Both the position numbers and the translations under genes were made by a program. Source: a bacterium (GTDB lineage Bacteria > Myxococcota > UBA727 > JAUIJE01). From it: a stretch of DNA of 64,000 bases. This document shows positions 1 through 9,934 of this stretch, in pieces; position 1 is the first letter of the stretch, and the number at the start of each line of letters is the position of its first letter. The DNA lies in the NCBI GenBank assembly GCA_030431455.1, contig JAUIJE010000011.1, forward strand, positions 1 to 64,000, in the 5' to 3' direction. The notes beneath the pieces are model-generated. The model did not search any database. It saw only the letters and a program-made list of their open reading frames with translations, and had not been told where the DNA came from.

Positions 1-436
1 GTTGCGCTTGTTGAGGGGCCGCCGGTGGGGGTTTGGGTTTGTCGACGCGGAGGAGGGGGAGGGGGGCGGCTTTGCTCGCGGAGAAGAAGGCCGGGTCCTC
101 GGCCGCGGCCTTGTTGGCGTCGGCGGCTTTGAGGGCCTTTTGGAGGTCCGCGTCCGTGGGGAGCGGGTCATGCGGTCGGGGGGCGTTGGCCGGCTTGGCG
201 GCGTTTTTGGCCTCAGCCGCCGCGGGCACGACCGGGGGGCGGTGGCTTTCGCGGGCGGGGTTTTGGGGCATGGGGGGGGGCGGGGCGGCCGCGCGGTCTT
301 GGGGGCGCTCGAAGGGGATGTCGCCGCGCAGAGGTTCGGCCGCGGTGTGGCCCCCGTCGTCACAGCCGGCGGCGGTGCGCACGAGGAACACGGTCACGGC
401 CACAAACAGCGACAGCGCGAACACTTTTTGCCACAT
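1..436 (-). CDS. Anchored proline/alanine-rich protein (3' end outside window)
   Basis: This reading frame starts at an ATG at 436-434 and runs off the left edge without a stop, so only about 145 N-terminal residues are visible. A strong ribosome site (AAAGGAGG) lies just upstream, which fixes the start. The first 24 residues form a hydrophobic segment after MWQK and end at a Cys (RTAAGC), so it is either a membrane anchor or an atypical lipoprotein signal. The rest is Pro/Ala/Lys-rich and likely disordered. No catalytic domain is visible. It faces the membrane gene at 617 divergently. Function unknown; I am confident it is a gene because of the ribosome site and the signal-like start. Confidence 0.72.
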   Translation of the reverse strand, partial: MWQKVFALSLFVAVTVFLVRTAAGCDDGGHTAAEPLRGDIPFERPQDRAAAPPPPMPQNPARESHRPPVVPAAAEAKNAAKPANAPRPHDPLPTDADLQKALKAADANKAAAEDPAFFSASKAAPLPLLRVDKPKPPPAAPQQAQ

Positions 437-616
437 CGCGGGCCCTCCTTTGGCTCGTCGGCCCGCAGGGGCGGGCCGTCGTTGGAGACGATTGTAACGG
501 ACGAGGGGGGTGGAGGATCTTTTGGAGGGGGGGCGCGGGATCGGCGCGGCGGTGGGCGGTGGTCGTCGAGCGGGCGGTTTTTTGCCGGCGGCGGACGGGC
601 GCGCTACCGATGGGAC

Positions 617-1021
617 ATGCGCGGGATGCGGACGCTGTTCAACGGGAGCGGGTGGCTTTTGGCCCTCGGCGCGGCCTCTGTGTTTGGCCTCGCGATGCTC
701 ACCCATTGGCCGATGCGCCTGGGCGCGGTCGGGCTGGTGGGGGCTATTGCGTGGGCGGGCCTGTTGCTCGGGTTGCGCGTGTGGGGCCCGCGGGGCCTGT
801 CGCGCGGGGGGCGGGTGTTGCTCGGGATCGTGCAATGGCTTTGTGCGGTGGGCCCCGGCGTGAGCGGGCTGCACGGCTTTTTGGCTGAGCCCGCGTCCCC
901 AGCGGGGCTGGTCGACGCCGCGCTTTTGTACCTGGCCGGCCCGGGGGTGGGGCTGTTTGTGCCCTGGGCGGTGGGGCTGATGGTGGTCGCCCTCTGGCTG
1001 CGGGCCCGCAGCGCGGCGTGA
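617..1021 (+). CDS. Small hydrophobic membrane protein
   Basis: A 134-residue protein with about four hydrophobic stretches (near residues 11-30, 35-55, 65-82 and 105-130), so very likely an inner-membrane protein. I recognise no family. The frame is open further upstream, but hydrophobic sequence begins only after the ATG at 617; ATG 626 is an alternative start. No clear ribosome site precedes either. It converges on icmF with 55 bp between the stop codons. Function unknown. Confidence 0.6.
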   Translation: MRGMRTLFNGSGWLLALGAASVFGLAMLTHWPMRLGAVGLVGAIAWAGLLLGLRVWGPRGLSRGGRVLLGIVQWLCAVGPGVSGLHGFLAEPASPAGLVDAALLYLAGPGVGLFVPWAVGLMVVALWLRARSAA

Positions 1022-1076
1022 CCGACGGGGCCCGGCCCTCGACGACGGGGCCCGGGCTTGACGCGGCTTTTGGGCT

Positions 1077-4000
1077 CTACATGTTGCGGCGGTAGGCGCC
1101 GCCCACCGCGTAAAGCGCCTGGCTGATGCTGCCGAGGCTGCACACCTTGGTGGCCTCCATCAACTCTGCAAAGACATTGCCGCCGGAGGTGGCGGTGGCC
1201 TTGAGGTTGTCGAGGGCTTCGTCCCGCTCGTCGGAGAAGCGCCGCTCGAGGTCCTCGACCACCGCGATCTGGGCTTTCTTTTCCTGTTCGGTGGAGCGGA
1301 TGAGGGCGACCTCGGGCACGAGCTCTTCGGCGTCGTCGGGCAGGAAGGTGTTGACCCCGATGATGGGCAGCTCGCCGGAGTGTTTCTGGGTCTCGTACAC
1401 CAGCGACTCGTCCTGGATCTTGCTGCGCTGGTACATGGTCTCCATCGCGCCGAGCACCCCGCCGCGGCCGTCGATGCGTTCGAACTCCTGGAGCACGGCC
1501 TCCTCGACGAGGTCGGTGAGCTGTTCGATGAAGTAGCTGCCCTGCCAGGGGTTTTCGTTTTTGGTGAGGCCGAGCTCGCGGTTGATGATCAGCTGGATGG
1601 CGAGGGCCCGGCGCACCGACTCTTCGGTGGGGGTGGTGATGGCCTCGTCATAGGCATTGGTGTGCAGCGAGTTGCAGTTGTCGACGATGGCGTAGAGCGC
1701 CTGCAACGTGGTGCGAATGTCATTGAACGCGATCTCCTGCGCGTGCAGCGACCGGCCCGAGGTCTGGATGTGGTACTTGAGCTTCTGGCTGCGGGCGTCG
1801 GCGCCGTAGAGCTTCTTGAGCGCCACCGCCCAGATGCGCCGGGCCACCCGACCGATCACCGAATACTCGGGGTCGAGGCCGTTGGAGAAGAAGAACGAGA
1901 AGTTGGGCGCGAACTTGTTCACGTCCATGCCCCGGGCCCGGTAGTACTCGAGCAGGGTGAACCCGTTCGCCAATGTAAATGCAAGCTGGGTGATGGGGTT
2001 CGCCCCCGCTTCGGCGATGTGGTAGCCGCTGATCGACACCGAGTAGAAGTTTCGCACCGTGTGGTCGACGAAGTACTGCTGGACGTCGCCCATCATGCGC
2101 AGGGCAAACTCGGTGGAGAAGATGCAGGTGTTCTGGGCTTGGTCCTCTTTGAGGATGTCGGCCTGCACCGTGCCCCGCACGCTCTTGAGCACGTCGGTTT
2201 TGATGCGGTCGTATTGCGCCTTGTCCATCACCCGGTCCGCGGACAGGCCGAGGAACCCGAGGCCAAAGCCGTCGTGGTTGTCGGGCAGCTCGCCGCGGTA
2301 GGTGGGCCGGGGGGCGGCCCGATCGTGGAACCACGCGGAGATTTTTTTCTCGGTGTCGTTCCATTGGCCGTCTTTTTTGAGTTCGCGCTCACACGCCATG
2401 TCGATGGCGGTGTTGAGGAAAAACGCGAGCACGGTGGGGGCGGGGCCGTTGATCGTCATCGACACCGACGAGGTCGGGGCGAGCAGGTCAAAGCCGGAGT
2501 AGAGACGTTTGGCGTCGTCGAGGCAGCACACGCTCACGCCGGAGTTGCCCACCTTGCCATAGATGTCCGGGCGCAGGTCGGGGTCGGCCCCGTACAATGT
2601 CACGGAATCAAACGCGGTGGAGAGACGCACCCCGCGCTGGCCTTTGGCCAGGTAATGGAAACGACGGTTGGTGCGCTCGGGGGTGCCTTCCCCCGCGAAC
2701 ATCCGGGTGGGGTCCTCGGCGGTGCGCTTGAACGGGAACACCCCCGCGGTGTAGGGGAACTCTCCAGGCACATTCTCTTTGGCCGAGAACAGAAGCTGGG
2801 TCTTGTAGTCGTCGGTGTCGGGGACCGCGACCTTGGGGATGTCCTGCTCGGACAGGGACTTGATGTAGTTCTCGACTTCGAAGGTCTTGTCCCGGACCTG
2901 GTAGCTCTGTTTTTCCTCGCGGTAGCTTTGCACCAATTGGGGAAAACGAATGAGCTGCTGCTGGCTCTCGGGGGTCAGCTCGGCCCAGAGGGCTTGGGCC
3001 TTTTCCGACAACGTACGCACGGTGGCGTCGTCGGAGGCGGGGTAGGGCTCGCCGAGGGCGGGGGGCGTTTGTCCCAGCTCTTGCAACGTGCGGCGCAGGC
3101 CGTCGAGGCGGCGGGCGATGTGGGCTTGGGCCTTGGCCTGTTCGTGGTGGGTGCGCACGCTGTCCGCAATTTCTCCCAGGTAGCGGGTGCGGCGATCGGG
3201 AATGAGGCTGTCGGTCTTGGGGTCGCCGACCTCGAGGTCGGGCGGGGTGAGGCCGATGGCGGGGCGTTTTTCGTTCACCCGGGCCATGAGCTCGCAGAAC
3301 AGCTTGTTGGTGCCGGGATCGAAGAAGCGATGCGCGCTCGTCGGGTAGACCGGCATCGTCTTCGGGTCTTGGTCGAACGCTTGGCGGTTGCGCTGCACGG
3401 TCTTGCGTACGTCGCGCAACGCGTCGTCGGCCCCGCGCTTGTCGAACTTGTTGATCGCCACCAGGTCAGCGAAGTCGAGCATGTCGATCTTCTCGAGCTG
3501 GCTCGGGGCGCCGTATTCGGGGGTCATCACGTACACGCTGAGGTCGACGAGCTCGGTGACCTCGGAATCGGACTGGCCGATGCCCGCGGTCTCGAGGATG
3601 ACGAGGTCGTAGCCCGCGGCGCACAACACCGAGAGGCCATCGCGCACCGCGGCCGACGTCGCCGAGTGCGCGCGCCGGGTGGCCATGGACCGGATGAACA
3701 CCCGCTCGCTCTTCGCGCTGTTCATGCGGATGCGGTCGCCGAGCAGCGCGCCCCCCGACTTGCGGCGGGTGGGGTCGACGCTGAGCACGGCCACGTGTTT
3801 GTCCGGGTAGGCTTCCAAAAAGCGCAGCAACAGCTCATCGATGAGCGAACTTTTGCCCGCGCCCCCGGTGCCGGTGAAGCCGAGCACGAACGCTTTTTCT
3901 TGGGTCTCGGCGAGCAGGGTGCGCAGCTTGACCGCGTCTTTGTCCTCGGGGTGGGTCTCGAGGGTGGTGATCGCGCGCGCCACCGCGCCGCGGTCTTTGC

Positions 4001-4493
4001 GGTGCGGCACCGTCGTGGCCGGGGCCCCCGCCGGGTGGTCGGCGGCGGTGAGCACCTCGCGGATCATCCCGGTGAGGCCCATGCGCCGGCCGTCCTCGGG
4101 GGAGAAGATGCGCACGTCGTGCTTTTGCAGAAGTTCGATCTCTTCGGGCACGATCACGCCGCCGCCCCCGCCGAACACCTTGATGTGGCCCGCGCCCCGC
4201 TCGTCGAGGAGCTGGCGCATGTAGGTAAAGTACTCGACGTGGCCGCCCTGGTAGCTCGACACACAGATCGCTTGGGCGTCCTCGCAGATCGCGCAGTCCA
4301 CGACCTCTTGCACCGCCCGGTCGTGCCCGAGGTGGATCACCTCGCCGCCCTCGGCCTGGAGGATGCGCCGCATGATTTGGATCGCCGCGTCATGGCCGTC
4401 GAACAGCGACGCAGCGGTCACCACCCGCACGTTGTGGGTCAGGGAAAAGGGCGTTTCGGTCGTGAGCACGTGGGCGGTCACCTGTACCTCCAT
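1077..4493 (-). CDS. icmF: Fused isobutyryl-CoA mutase (IcmF)
   Basis: Predicted adenosylcobalamin-dependent enzyme interconverting isobutyryl-CoA and n-butyryl-CoA, with its own G-protein chaperone built in. Of 1138 residues, 20-150 form the B12-binding domain (FDGHDAA with the cobalt-ligand His at about 34, then a GGGGG loop near 108-112). A MeaB-type GTPase follows (P-loop [10 protein letters not shown] near 208-216, then a [10 protein letters not shown] switch and NKFD). The C-terminal half is the mutase barrel. The segment AGVFPFKR places Phe where methylmalonyl-CoA mutases have Tyr, as known for isobutyryl/pivalyl-CoA mutases. Domain order and length match IcmF. I chose ATG 4493 because residues before it resemble nothing in the family. 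It is divergent from the OmpA gene, 104 bp away. The exact acyl-CoA substrate is inferred. Confidence 0.93.
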   Translation of the reverse strand: MEVQVTAHVLTTETPFSLTHNVRVVTAASLFDGHDAAIQIMRRILQAEGGEVIHLGHDRAVQEVVDCAICEDAQAICVSSYQGGHVEYFTYMRQLLDERGAGHIKVFGGGGGVIVPEEIELLQKHDVRIFSPEDGRRMGLTGMIREVLTAADHPAGAPATTVPHRKDRGAVARAITTLETHPEDKDAVKLRTLLAETQEKAFVLGFTGTGGAGKSSLIDELLLRFLEAYPDKHVAVLSVDPTRRKSGGALLGDRIRMNSAKSERVFIRSMATRRAHSATSAAVRDGLSVLCAAGYDLVILETAGIGQSDSEVTELVDLSVYVMTPEYGAPSQLEKIDMLDFADLVAINKFDKRGADDALRDVRKTVQRNRQAFDQDPKTMPVYPTSAHRFFDPGTNKLFCELMARVNEKRPAIGLTPPDLEVGDPKTDSLIPDRRTRYLGEIADSVRTHHEQAKAQAHIARRLDGLRRTLQELGQTPPALGEPYPASDDATVRTLSEKAQALWAELTPESQQQLIRFPQLVQSYREEKQSYQVRDKTFEVENYIKSLSEQDIPKVAVPDTDDYKTQLLFSAKENVPGEFPYTAGVFPFKRTAEDPTRMFAGEGTPERTNRRFHYLAKGQRGVRLSTAFDSVTLYGADPDLRPDIYGKVGNSGVSVCCLDDAKRLYSGFDLLAPTSSVSMTINGPAPTVLAFFLNTAIDMACERELKKDGQWNDTEKKISAWFHDRAAPRPTYRGELPDNHDGFGLGFLGLSADRVMDKAQYDRIKTDVLKSVRGTVQADILKEDQAQNTCIFSTEFALRMMGDVQQYFVDHTVRNFYSVSISGYHIAEAGANPITQLAFTLANGFTLLEYYRARGMDVNKFAPNFSFFFSNGLDPEYSVIGRVARRIWAVALKKLYGADARSQKLKYHIQTSGRSLHAQEIAFNDIRTTLQALYAIVDNCNSLHTNAYDEAITTPTEESVRRALAIQLIINRELGLTKNENPWQGSYFIEQLTDLVEEAVLQEFERIDGRGGVLGAMETMYQRSKIQDESLVYETQKHSGELPIIGVNTFLPDDAEELVPEVALIRSTEQEKKAQIAVVEDLERRFSDERDEALDNLKATATSGGNVFAELMEATKVCSLGSISQALYAVGGAYRRNM
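1971..1983 (+). repeat. Dispersed split motif CAATGTNNNTGNA (representative copy)
   Basis: This copy reads CAATGTAAATGCA; an identical copy lies inverted at 5089-5101. Other copies with the core CAATGTNNNTG, by first base: plus strand 18210, 21493, 24692, 25776, 29790, 32237, 32438, 40609, 42959, 44023, 49421, 50052, 59551; minus strand 7214, 7968, 23059, 30092, 31230, 34043, 35125, 35320, 40918, 49860, 50171, 59470, 63263. That makes 28 in total, 14 per strand. Three more have A as first base (10110, 13751, 14348), and at least 15 have another base at position 6 (for example 8495, 18543, 46280, 53440). Nearly all lie inside genes. See the findings for interpretation. Confidence 0.85.
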
Positions 4494-4597
4494 GGTCGTC
4501 TTCTGGCGTGGCGCACCGGCGCCGTGATATCGACAGACCAAGCGAAAACTGGCGCCAAGACGCCGTTTCGCACGACAACCTCGACCTGGGAAGAGCC

Positions 4598-6940
4598 ATG
4601 GCCCGCCATCCGCCCCTCGTGGTGCTGCAATGCGTTATCGGCCTGGTGCTGGCGGGCCCGGCCGCGGCCCAGACCCTCGAGCAGACGTCGCTGCAGATCG
4701 AGCGGTTCCGCGCGCCCATCGACCACCACGGCTTCGGCACCACCGAGGGCGGGCACATCGCCGACCACCTCGAGTTCCAAGGCGGGGTGGTGATGAACTA
4801 CGCCTACAACCCGCTGGTGCTCAACGGGGCCGACGGCCGGGTGTCGTCGCTGCTCGCCCACCGGGTGGGGGCCAACGTGCTCGCCACCATCGGGTTGTTC
4901 GACTACGTGTCCCTCGGCGTCGACGTGCCGGTGGTGCTCTACCAAGCCCCTGGCGGCGAAACCGCGCTCTACGAACGGCTCGGCATCGGCTCTTCCATCT
5001 CCAGCTTCGGCGGGGGCGATCTGAAGCTCGTGCCCAAGATCCGCATCCTCCGCGATGACCGGCACTTCGTGTCGCTCGCGCTCATTCCTGCATTTACATT
5101 GCCGACGGCGGTGGGGCTCAACGTGGTCAACGGGTTTTCGTTGGACTACGAAGGCAGCTACCTCGGCGAGGGCCCGTTGGGTTTTTCGTTCTTGCCCGAG
5201 GCGGTGCTCTCCACCAATCAATACGGGGTGCGGGCGTCGGCCAACCTGCAGTGGCGCCTGCGCCGCCAGGTGGACTACCTCGGCGCGGTGGCGGTCACCC
5301 CTGACCTCACCTACCGCCTCGGCCTCGGCTACGACTTTGGGTGGCTGTTCAAAAACGTGCTCAAGATGAAGTACCCCGACGGTCTGTTGGTGTACGGCGA
5401 GCTGTTCGGCGCCACCACCGACGTCAACCCCTTCGGCATCACCGACCTGCTGTTGCCCGCCACCGAGGAAGAAGAGGTGGGCCGGGCCCGGGTGCGCAAA
5501 CTCAACAACCACCTCGAGGTCAGCGCGGGGCTGCGGTACCACGTGTGGGCGGGCGTTCACGTCGAGGCGGGCATGGGCACCGGCCTGTTCAACGGCTACG
5601 GTTCCCCCGACTTCCGAACCTACGGCGGGGTGCGCTACGTGTTCGAGCGCAACGACAAGGACGGCGACGGCATCGAGGACGACGTGGACGCGTGTCCCGA
5701 GGAGGCGGAAGACAAAGACCAATTCCAAGACAGCGACGGATGCCCGGACAACGACAACGACGACGACGGCTTGCCCGACAATGGGGATGCGTGCCCGATG
5801 GAGCCGGAGGACATCGACGGCTTCGAGGACGGCGACGGGTGTCCCGAGGTGGACAACGACAAAGACGGCACCCTCGACGACAAGGACCGCTGCCCCACCG
5901 AGCCCGGGCCCGAACAGAACCAGGGCTGCCCCATCAGCGATCGCGACGAGGACGGCATCAAGGACGCCGAGGACGCGTGCCCCGACGAGAAAGGGCCGCC
6001 GGACCGCCAGGGCTGTCCGTTCAAGGATCGCGACCAGGACGGGGTCGAGGACAAGCAGGACAAGTGCCCGGACGAGAAGGGCCTGCCCGAGCGACAAGGC
6101 TGCCCGGTGCCGGACAAGGACAAAGACGGGGTCGAGGACGCGCAGGACAAGTGCCCCGACGTGCCCGGGCCGGTGGAGCGGCAGGGCTGTCCCCTCAACG
6201 ACAAGGACCTCGACGGGGTCATCGACGAGGAGGACAAGTGCCCGACGGAGGCGGGCCCGGCCACGCGGCAGGGCTGCCCGATTCCCGACAAAGACGGCGA
6301 CGGGGTCGAGGACAAAGACGACAAGTGTCCCACCGAGGCGGGGCCGCCGGCCTTGCAGGGGTGTCCGGACAAGGACGGCGACGGGGTCGCGGACAAGGAC
6401 GATCTCTGCCCCGAGGTGCCGGGCCAGGCGCAGTTCAGGGGCTGTGGCGACCGGGACCACGACGGGATTCCCGACAATCTCGACAAGTGCCCGGACGAGC
6501 CTGAGATCATCAACGGGGTCAAGGACGACGACGGCTGTCCCGACCAGGGCAAGGTGGTGGTGATCCTCACCAAGGAGAAGATCGAAATCTCCGAGAAGGT
6601 CTTCTTCCAGACCGCGCGGGACACCATCCAACGCAAGTCGTTCTCTTTGCTTGATCAAGTGGCATTGGTGCTCAAGGCCCACCCCGAGATCAAGAAGGTG
6701 CGCGTCGAGGGCCACACCGACTCCCAAGGCTCCGACGAGCTGAACAAAGATCTCTCCAACCGCCGCGCGGTGGCGGTGAAGATCTACCTCATGAAGGCGG
6801 GGATCGACCCCTTGCGCCTCGACGCGGTGGGGTTTGGCGAAGAACGCCCCATCGCCGACAACGGCACCCCCGAGGGCCGCGCCGAGAACCGGCGCGTGGA
6901 GTTTGTCATCGTCGAGCAGGAGGGGGCCCCCGCGCCCTGA
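4598..6940 (+). CDS. OmpA-family outer-membrane protein with thrombospondin type 3 repeats
   Basis: Predicted outer-membrane protein tethered to peptidoglycan, 780 residues. A Sec signal peptide (cleavage near AAAQ, residue 25) is followed by a beta-rich region to about residue 345, probably an outer-membrane barrel. Next come about a dozen Asp-rich repeats of the D-x-D-x-D-G type with paired Cys (about 346-650), typical calcium-binding TSP3 repeats. The last 130 residues are an OmpA C-terminal domain ([16 protein letters not shown]) that binds diaminopimelate peptidoglycan. A ribosome site GGAAGAG precedes ATG 4598. Such proteins are frequent in myxobacteria. Role beyond envelope integrity is unknown. 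Confidence 0.92.
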   Translation: MARHPPLVVLQCVIGLVLAGPAAAQTLEQTSLQIERFRAPIDHHGFGTTEGGHIADHLEFQGGVVMNYAYNPLVLNGADGRVSSLLAHRVGANVLATIGLFDYVSLGVDVPVVLYQAPGGETALYERLGIGSSISSFGGGDLKLVPKIRILRDDRHFVSLALIPAFTLPTAVGLNVVNGFSLDYEGSYLGEGPLGFSFLPEAVLSTNQYGVRASANLQWRLRRQVDYLGAVAVTPDLTYRLGLGYDFGWLFKNVLKMKYPDGLLVYGELFGATTDVNPFGITDLLLPATEEEEVGRARVRKLNNHLEVSAGLRYHVWAGVHVEAGMGTGLFNGYGSPDFRTYGGVRYVFERNDKDGDGIEDDVDACPEEAEDKDQFQDSDGCPDNDNDDDGLPDNGDACPMEPEDIDGFEDGDGCPEVDNDKDGTLDDKDRCPTEPGPEQNQGCPISDRDEDGIKDAEDACPDEKGPPDRQGCPFKDRDQDGVEDKQDKCPDEKGLPERQGCPVPDKDKDGVEDAQDKCPDVPGPVERQGCPLNDKDLDGVIDEEDKCPTEAGPATRQGCPIPDKDGDGVEDKDDKCPTEAGPPALQGCPDKDGDGVADKDDLCPEVPGQAQFRGCGDRDHDGIPDNLDKCPDEPEIINGVKDDDGCPDQGKVVVILTKEKIEISEKVFFQTARDTIQRKSFSLLDQVALVLKAHPEIKKVRVEGHTDSQGSDELNKDLSNRRAVAVKIYLMKAGIDPLRLDAVGFGEERPIADNGTPEGRAENRRVEFVIVEQEGAPAP

Positions 6941-6941
6941 A

Positions 6942-6971
6942 CGCGCGGTGGGTGAGATCGCCCACCGCGCG
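6942..6971 (+). terminator. Hairpin downstream of the OmpA gene
   Basis: An 11-bp GC-rich stem (CGCGCGGTGGG with CCCACCGCGCG) around an 8-base loop begins directly after the stop codon. No T-run follows, so it may be a stem that stabilises the mRNA end or assists Rho rather than a classical terminator. Confidence 0.5.
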
Positions 6972-7097
6972 ATGTCGTGACATTGACCAGGTTTGCCCAC
7001 GCGGTGTCCAGCGTCGCCCGCGAGGTCGCGCATCTGCTAGCCTTCCCGCTCCTCGCGGATCGCCCCCTCGATGGGCGCCGGGGGGGTAGGGGAGGAC

Positions 7098-8828
7098 ATG
7101 GAGCTTGCGGTCGTCGTCGTCGTCGCCCTTTGGGGCCCTGCACAAACCCAGCCCGGTGAGCTCACCAACGACCTGACCGCGGGCACCGAATGCGCGATGT
7201 GCCACAGCAACGCTGCAGGCACATTGGCAGCAGACGGCTACCGGGCGGCGATGATGCGCTTGGCCAGCGTCGACCCGCTGTTCCAGGCCGCGTTCGAGAT
7301 CGCCATCGCCGATGCCCCCGGCCAGACCGGGTTCTGTTTGCGCTGTCACGCCTTGACCGGTTGGCTCGACGGGCGCGCGGACCCCCCGGACGGCACTGCG
7401 CTGCTCGACAGCGACAAACACGGCATCGCCTGCGACGGCTGCCACCGGATGGTCATCGACCCCGACGGGGTCCCCGACGACTGGGAGCCGGGCGACATCG
7501 ACCCCGACTGGCTCGGCTTCGGCAACGCCGAGATCACCATCGACAACTTCCCGTTCAAGCGGGGGCCCTTCGCCGAGGCCGCCCCCAACGGCGCCCACGT
7601 GTCGGTCTACGAGCCGCTCTTTTCCGAGTCCGTGATGTGCGCGTCGTGCCACACCGTCACCGGGCCCTTCCCCCGCATCGACCCCGACACCGAGGAACAG
7701 ATCGCCGACGGCCTGCCCGAACAGCGGACCTTTCGGGAATGGTTGGCCTCGGACTTTTCCCTGCCCGGCGGACAAAGCTGCCAGGACTGCCACATGCCGG
7801 AGTCCATGGACTACGTGAGCAGCATGCTCGAGGGCCCCGAGCGCCCGGTGCACGACCATTCGTTTGTCGGCGCCAACCACATCGCACAGGTGATGACCGC
7901 GTCGCTCCCGGCCGAGACGTTGCCGCCGGAGCTGCACAACCTCGGCAGCGCCGCCCTCGCGGCGAAGAGCAAGAACATTGCGTTCTTGCAGGCCGAGACC
8001 GCGACCCTGGAGATCGTTGGCGTCGATTTGGCCGCGAACACGGCCGAGGTGCGGGTCACCAACAACACCGGCCACAAGCTGCCCACGGGGTACTCCGAGG
8101 GCCGCCGGGTGTGGCTCGAGCACAAGGTCACCTCCGCCGACGGAGGGCTGCTCGCCTGGACGGGCAAGCCCGATCCCCAGACCTGGGATTTTGAATCCGG
8201 GCGCGAGCCGTTGGTGGTGTGGGAGATCTTGCTCGGGGCCGGCTCGGAGCTGAAGTCGTTCCACTTTCTGCAGAGCGATCGCATCATCAAAGACAGTCGC
8301 ATTCCCCCCAAGGGATTTGTGCCCGATGACGAGACCCGTCCGGTGCGCTGGGAGTTTGAAGACCTGGGGGGCGGCAAGCTCGCGCATTACGACACCGTCG
8401 AGGTCCCGCTGGGCGAGGGCTGTTTCCCCCGGCGGCTCGAAGCCACCGCGCACTTTCAGACCGCCTCGGGCGAGTACCTGCGTTTTCTCGTCGACAATGC
8501 CCCTGGATTCGCCACCACGTTGCAGGCCGCGATCAGCAGCGCGGGGGGGGCGCCGCCGGTGGCGCTGGCCGGCGCGGACGTGTGGGTGAACGCGGATGGG
8601 TCGATCACCCCCTACGGGGGGCCGCGGTCCTGCGACCCGGTGGGGGACGGCGACGGGGACGGCGATGGCGACGGCGACGGGGACGGGGACGGCGACGGGG
8701 ACGGGGATGGCGACGGGGGCGACCTCAACGGGGGCTGCAGCTGCGGTCCGTCGGATGCCCGAGGCGACCTCGGGTTGTGGTGCGGTCTGCTGCTGGTATC
8801 GGGTATGGTGCGGCGACGGCGGCGGTGA
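7098..8828 (+). CDS. Secreted pentaheme cytochrome c with (DG)n linker and MYXO-CTERM-like anchor
   Basis: Exported multiheme protein of 576 residues. It has a short N-terminal signal peptide, then five CXXCH heme-attachment motifs (CAMCH, CLRCH, CDGCH, CASCH, CQDCH) within the first 240 residues. A beta-rich region follows that contains NNTGHKLPTG, a sequence often seen in multiheme cytochromes. The C-terminus carries a (GD)n linker and then a Cys-x-Cys, a hydrophobic segment and five Arg, the layout of a MYXO-CTERM sorting tail. It may therefore be surface-anchored and pass electrons to extracellular or outer-membrane partners; that role is inferred. GGGGAGGAC before ATG 7098 supports the start. 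No cytochrome biogenesis or oxidoreductase gene is adjacent. Confidence 0.88.
   Translation: MELAVVVVVALWGPAQTQPGELTNDLTAGTECAMCHSNAAGTLAADGYRAAMMRLASVDPLFQAAFEIAIADAPGQTGFCLRCHALTGWLDGRADPPDGTALLDSDKHGIACDGCHRMVIDPDGVPDDWEPGDIDPDWLGFGNAEITIDNFPFKRGPFAEAAPNGAHVSVYEPLFSESVMCASCHTVTGPFPRIDPDTEEQIADGLPEQRTFREWLASDFSLPGGQSCQDCHMPESMDYVSSMLEGPERPVHDHSFVGANHIAQVMTASLPAETLPPELHNLGSAALAAKSKNIAFLQAETATLEIVGVDLAANTAEVRVTNNTGHKLPTGYSEGRRVWLEHKVTSADGGLLAWTGKPDPQTWDFESGREPLVVWEILLGAGSELKSFHFLQSDRIIKDSRIPPKGFVPDDETRPVRWEFEDLGGGKLAHYDTVEVPLGEGCFPRRLEATAHFQTASGEYLRFLVDNAPGFATTLQAAISSAGGAPPVALAGADVWVNADGSITPYGGPRSCDPVGDGDGDGDGDGDGDGDGDGDGDGDGGDLNGGCSCGPSDARGDLGLWCGLLLVSGMVRRRRR
8644..8722 (+). repeat. (GAY GGN)n repeat encoding a (Asp-Gly) linker
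   Basis: About 80 bp of alternating Asp and Gly codons with mixed third bases (GAC/GAT, GGC/GGG). It sits just before the hydrophobic C-terminal anchor of the pentaheme protein. Variable wobble positions argue for selection on the peptide rather than recent slippage alone. Confidence 0.9.
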
Positions 8829-8864
8829 ATGAGGGGTGCGCGCCGCCGTCTGAACGAGGTGGCG

Positions 8865-9929
8865 ATGCGCATTTTCACTGGCTTGATCGCGCTATGGATC
8901 GCGGGGGCGGCGGTCCCCGCCGCGGGCAAGACGTACGTCGACACCAAGCAACGCTTCAGCGTGGACCTGCCCGCGGGGTGGAATCTCACCCCCATGCCCG
9001 GCGACCGCACGGGCATGGCATTCAAAAAGGAGAAGGCGGGCGCGTTTGCCCTGTTGCGGGTGACGGTGCGCCCGATGCGCGCGGGGGAGACGTTGGACCG
9101 CAGCCTCGACGAGGCCACCCAGCAGTTCAAGGACGAGATCGGCTACACCCCATTGGGGGACAATCCCGCGCAGCTGGGGCTTTTTCTGGCCAAGCGGCGG
9201 TCGTTGTCGGTGTACGCCAGCGGGGACAAAAACACCGTGCGCTCGGTGGAGCTGGTGGCGATGCACGCCTTTGGCCACGTGCACATCGTGCATTTTGAGG
9301 CCCGGGACCAAGACCGCAAACGGTTCACCAAGGACTTTGACCGGGTCACGGGCTCGTACGAACCCAAGGCGGGGCTGGCCCTCTATGCGCCGTTGGTGGG
9401 CCGCTGGGCCTCGCTCAACGGGGGCCCGGAGATGTTGCTCACCGAGAACAATGCGTTCACATTGGGGCCGATGCGCGGGGTCTACGACGCCGACGGGGGC
9501 CGGCTCAACCTGCACGTGGCCGAGGGCAAGGAGAGCTACCAGTACGTGCTCGACGACAACGTGATGGTGCTCGAGTCGTCCAATCTCGACGGTCCGGCCC
9601 AATACCAGCGCCAAGGCGCGGCCCGCTTCACCGCCCCGGGCAAGAAAAAGAAGGGCAAGACCGGCCCGGTCAAACGCACCCATCTCGTCGGCAAGTGGCG
9701 GGCCCTGGACGCGCCCAGCACCGAGCCGTTGGTGCTCGAGCTCGCCCAGGGGGGCTCGGTGTCGTTCGGGCCCATGAGTGGGCGCTGGCGTTACAAGCGC
9801 GGTCTTTTGACCATCACGTCCACCGCGGGCAAGACCGTGACCTATACAGTGTCATTGTTGCCGAATCGCAAGCGGATGATTCTCGGGGGCGGGGACCTCG
9901 AGCGCGACCTGTTCCTCGAGCGCGAATAG
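8865..9929 (+). CDS. Secreted protein with duplicated C-terminal beta module
   Basis: 354 residues with a signal peptide (MRIFTGLIALWIAGAAVPAAG). Residues about 22-165 resemble the PsbP/DUF1795-like fold by pattern (FSVDLPAGW near the start, a central acidic/basic helix region, closing FDRVTGSYEP). Two copies of a module of about 80 residues follow: VGRWASLNGGPEMLL...FTLGPMRGVY and VGKWRALDAPSTEPLVL...SFGPMSGRWRY, joined by a Lys-rich linker. The module looks lipocalin-like, but that is only a guess. An ATG at 8829 directly after the previous stop is possible; ATG 8865 gives a clean signal peptide and has GAACGAGGTGG upstream. It may be cotranscribed with the cytochrome gene. Function unknown. 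Confidence 0.78.
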   Translation: MRIFTGLIALWIAGAAVPAAGKTYVDTKQRFSVDLPAGWNLTPMPGDRTGMAFKKEKAGAFALLRVTVRPMRAGETLDRSLDEATQQFKDEIGYTPLGDNPAQLGLFLAKRRSLSVYASGDKNTVRSVELVAMHAFGHVHIVHFEARDQDRKRFTKDFDRVTGSYEPKAGLALYAPLVGRWASLNGGPEMLLTENNAFTLGPMRGVYDADGGRLNLHVAEGKESYQYVLDDNVMVLESSNLDGPAQYQRQGAARFTAPGKKKKGKTGPVKRTHLVGKWRALDAPSTEPLVLELAQGGSVSFGPMSGRWRYKRGLLTITSTAGKTVTYTVSLLPNRKRMILGGGDLERDLFLERE

Positions 9930-9934
9930 GCCCG

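Noticed and set aside
1380-4793. Very long open frame opposite icmF and other long antisense frames
   Set aside because: GC-rich third positions keep opposite frames open. The translation is low-complexity (Val/Gly/His/Arg rich) and lacks family features, while the icmF strand is unambiguous.
4478-7033. Long minus-strand frame opposite the OmpA/TSP3 gene
   Set aside because: It mirrors the Asp-rich repeats as Val/Leu/Gly-rich sequence. The plus strand has signal peptide, TSP3 repeats and OmpA domain.
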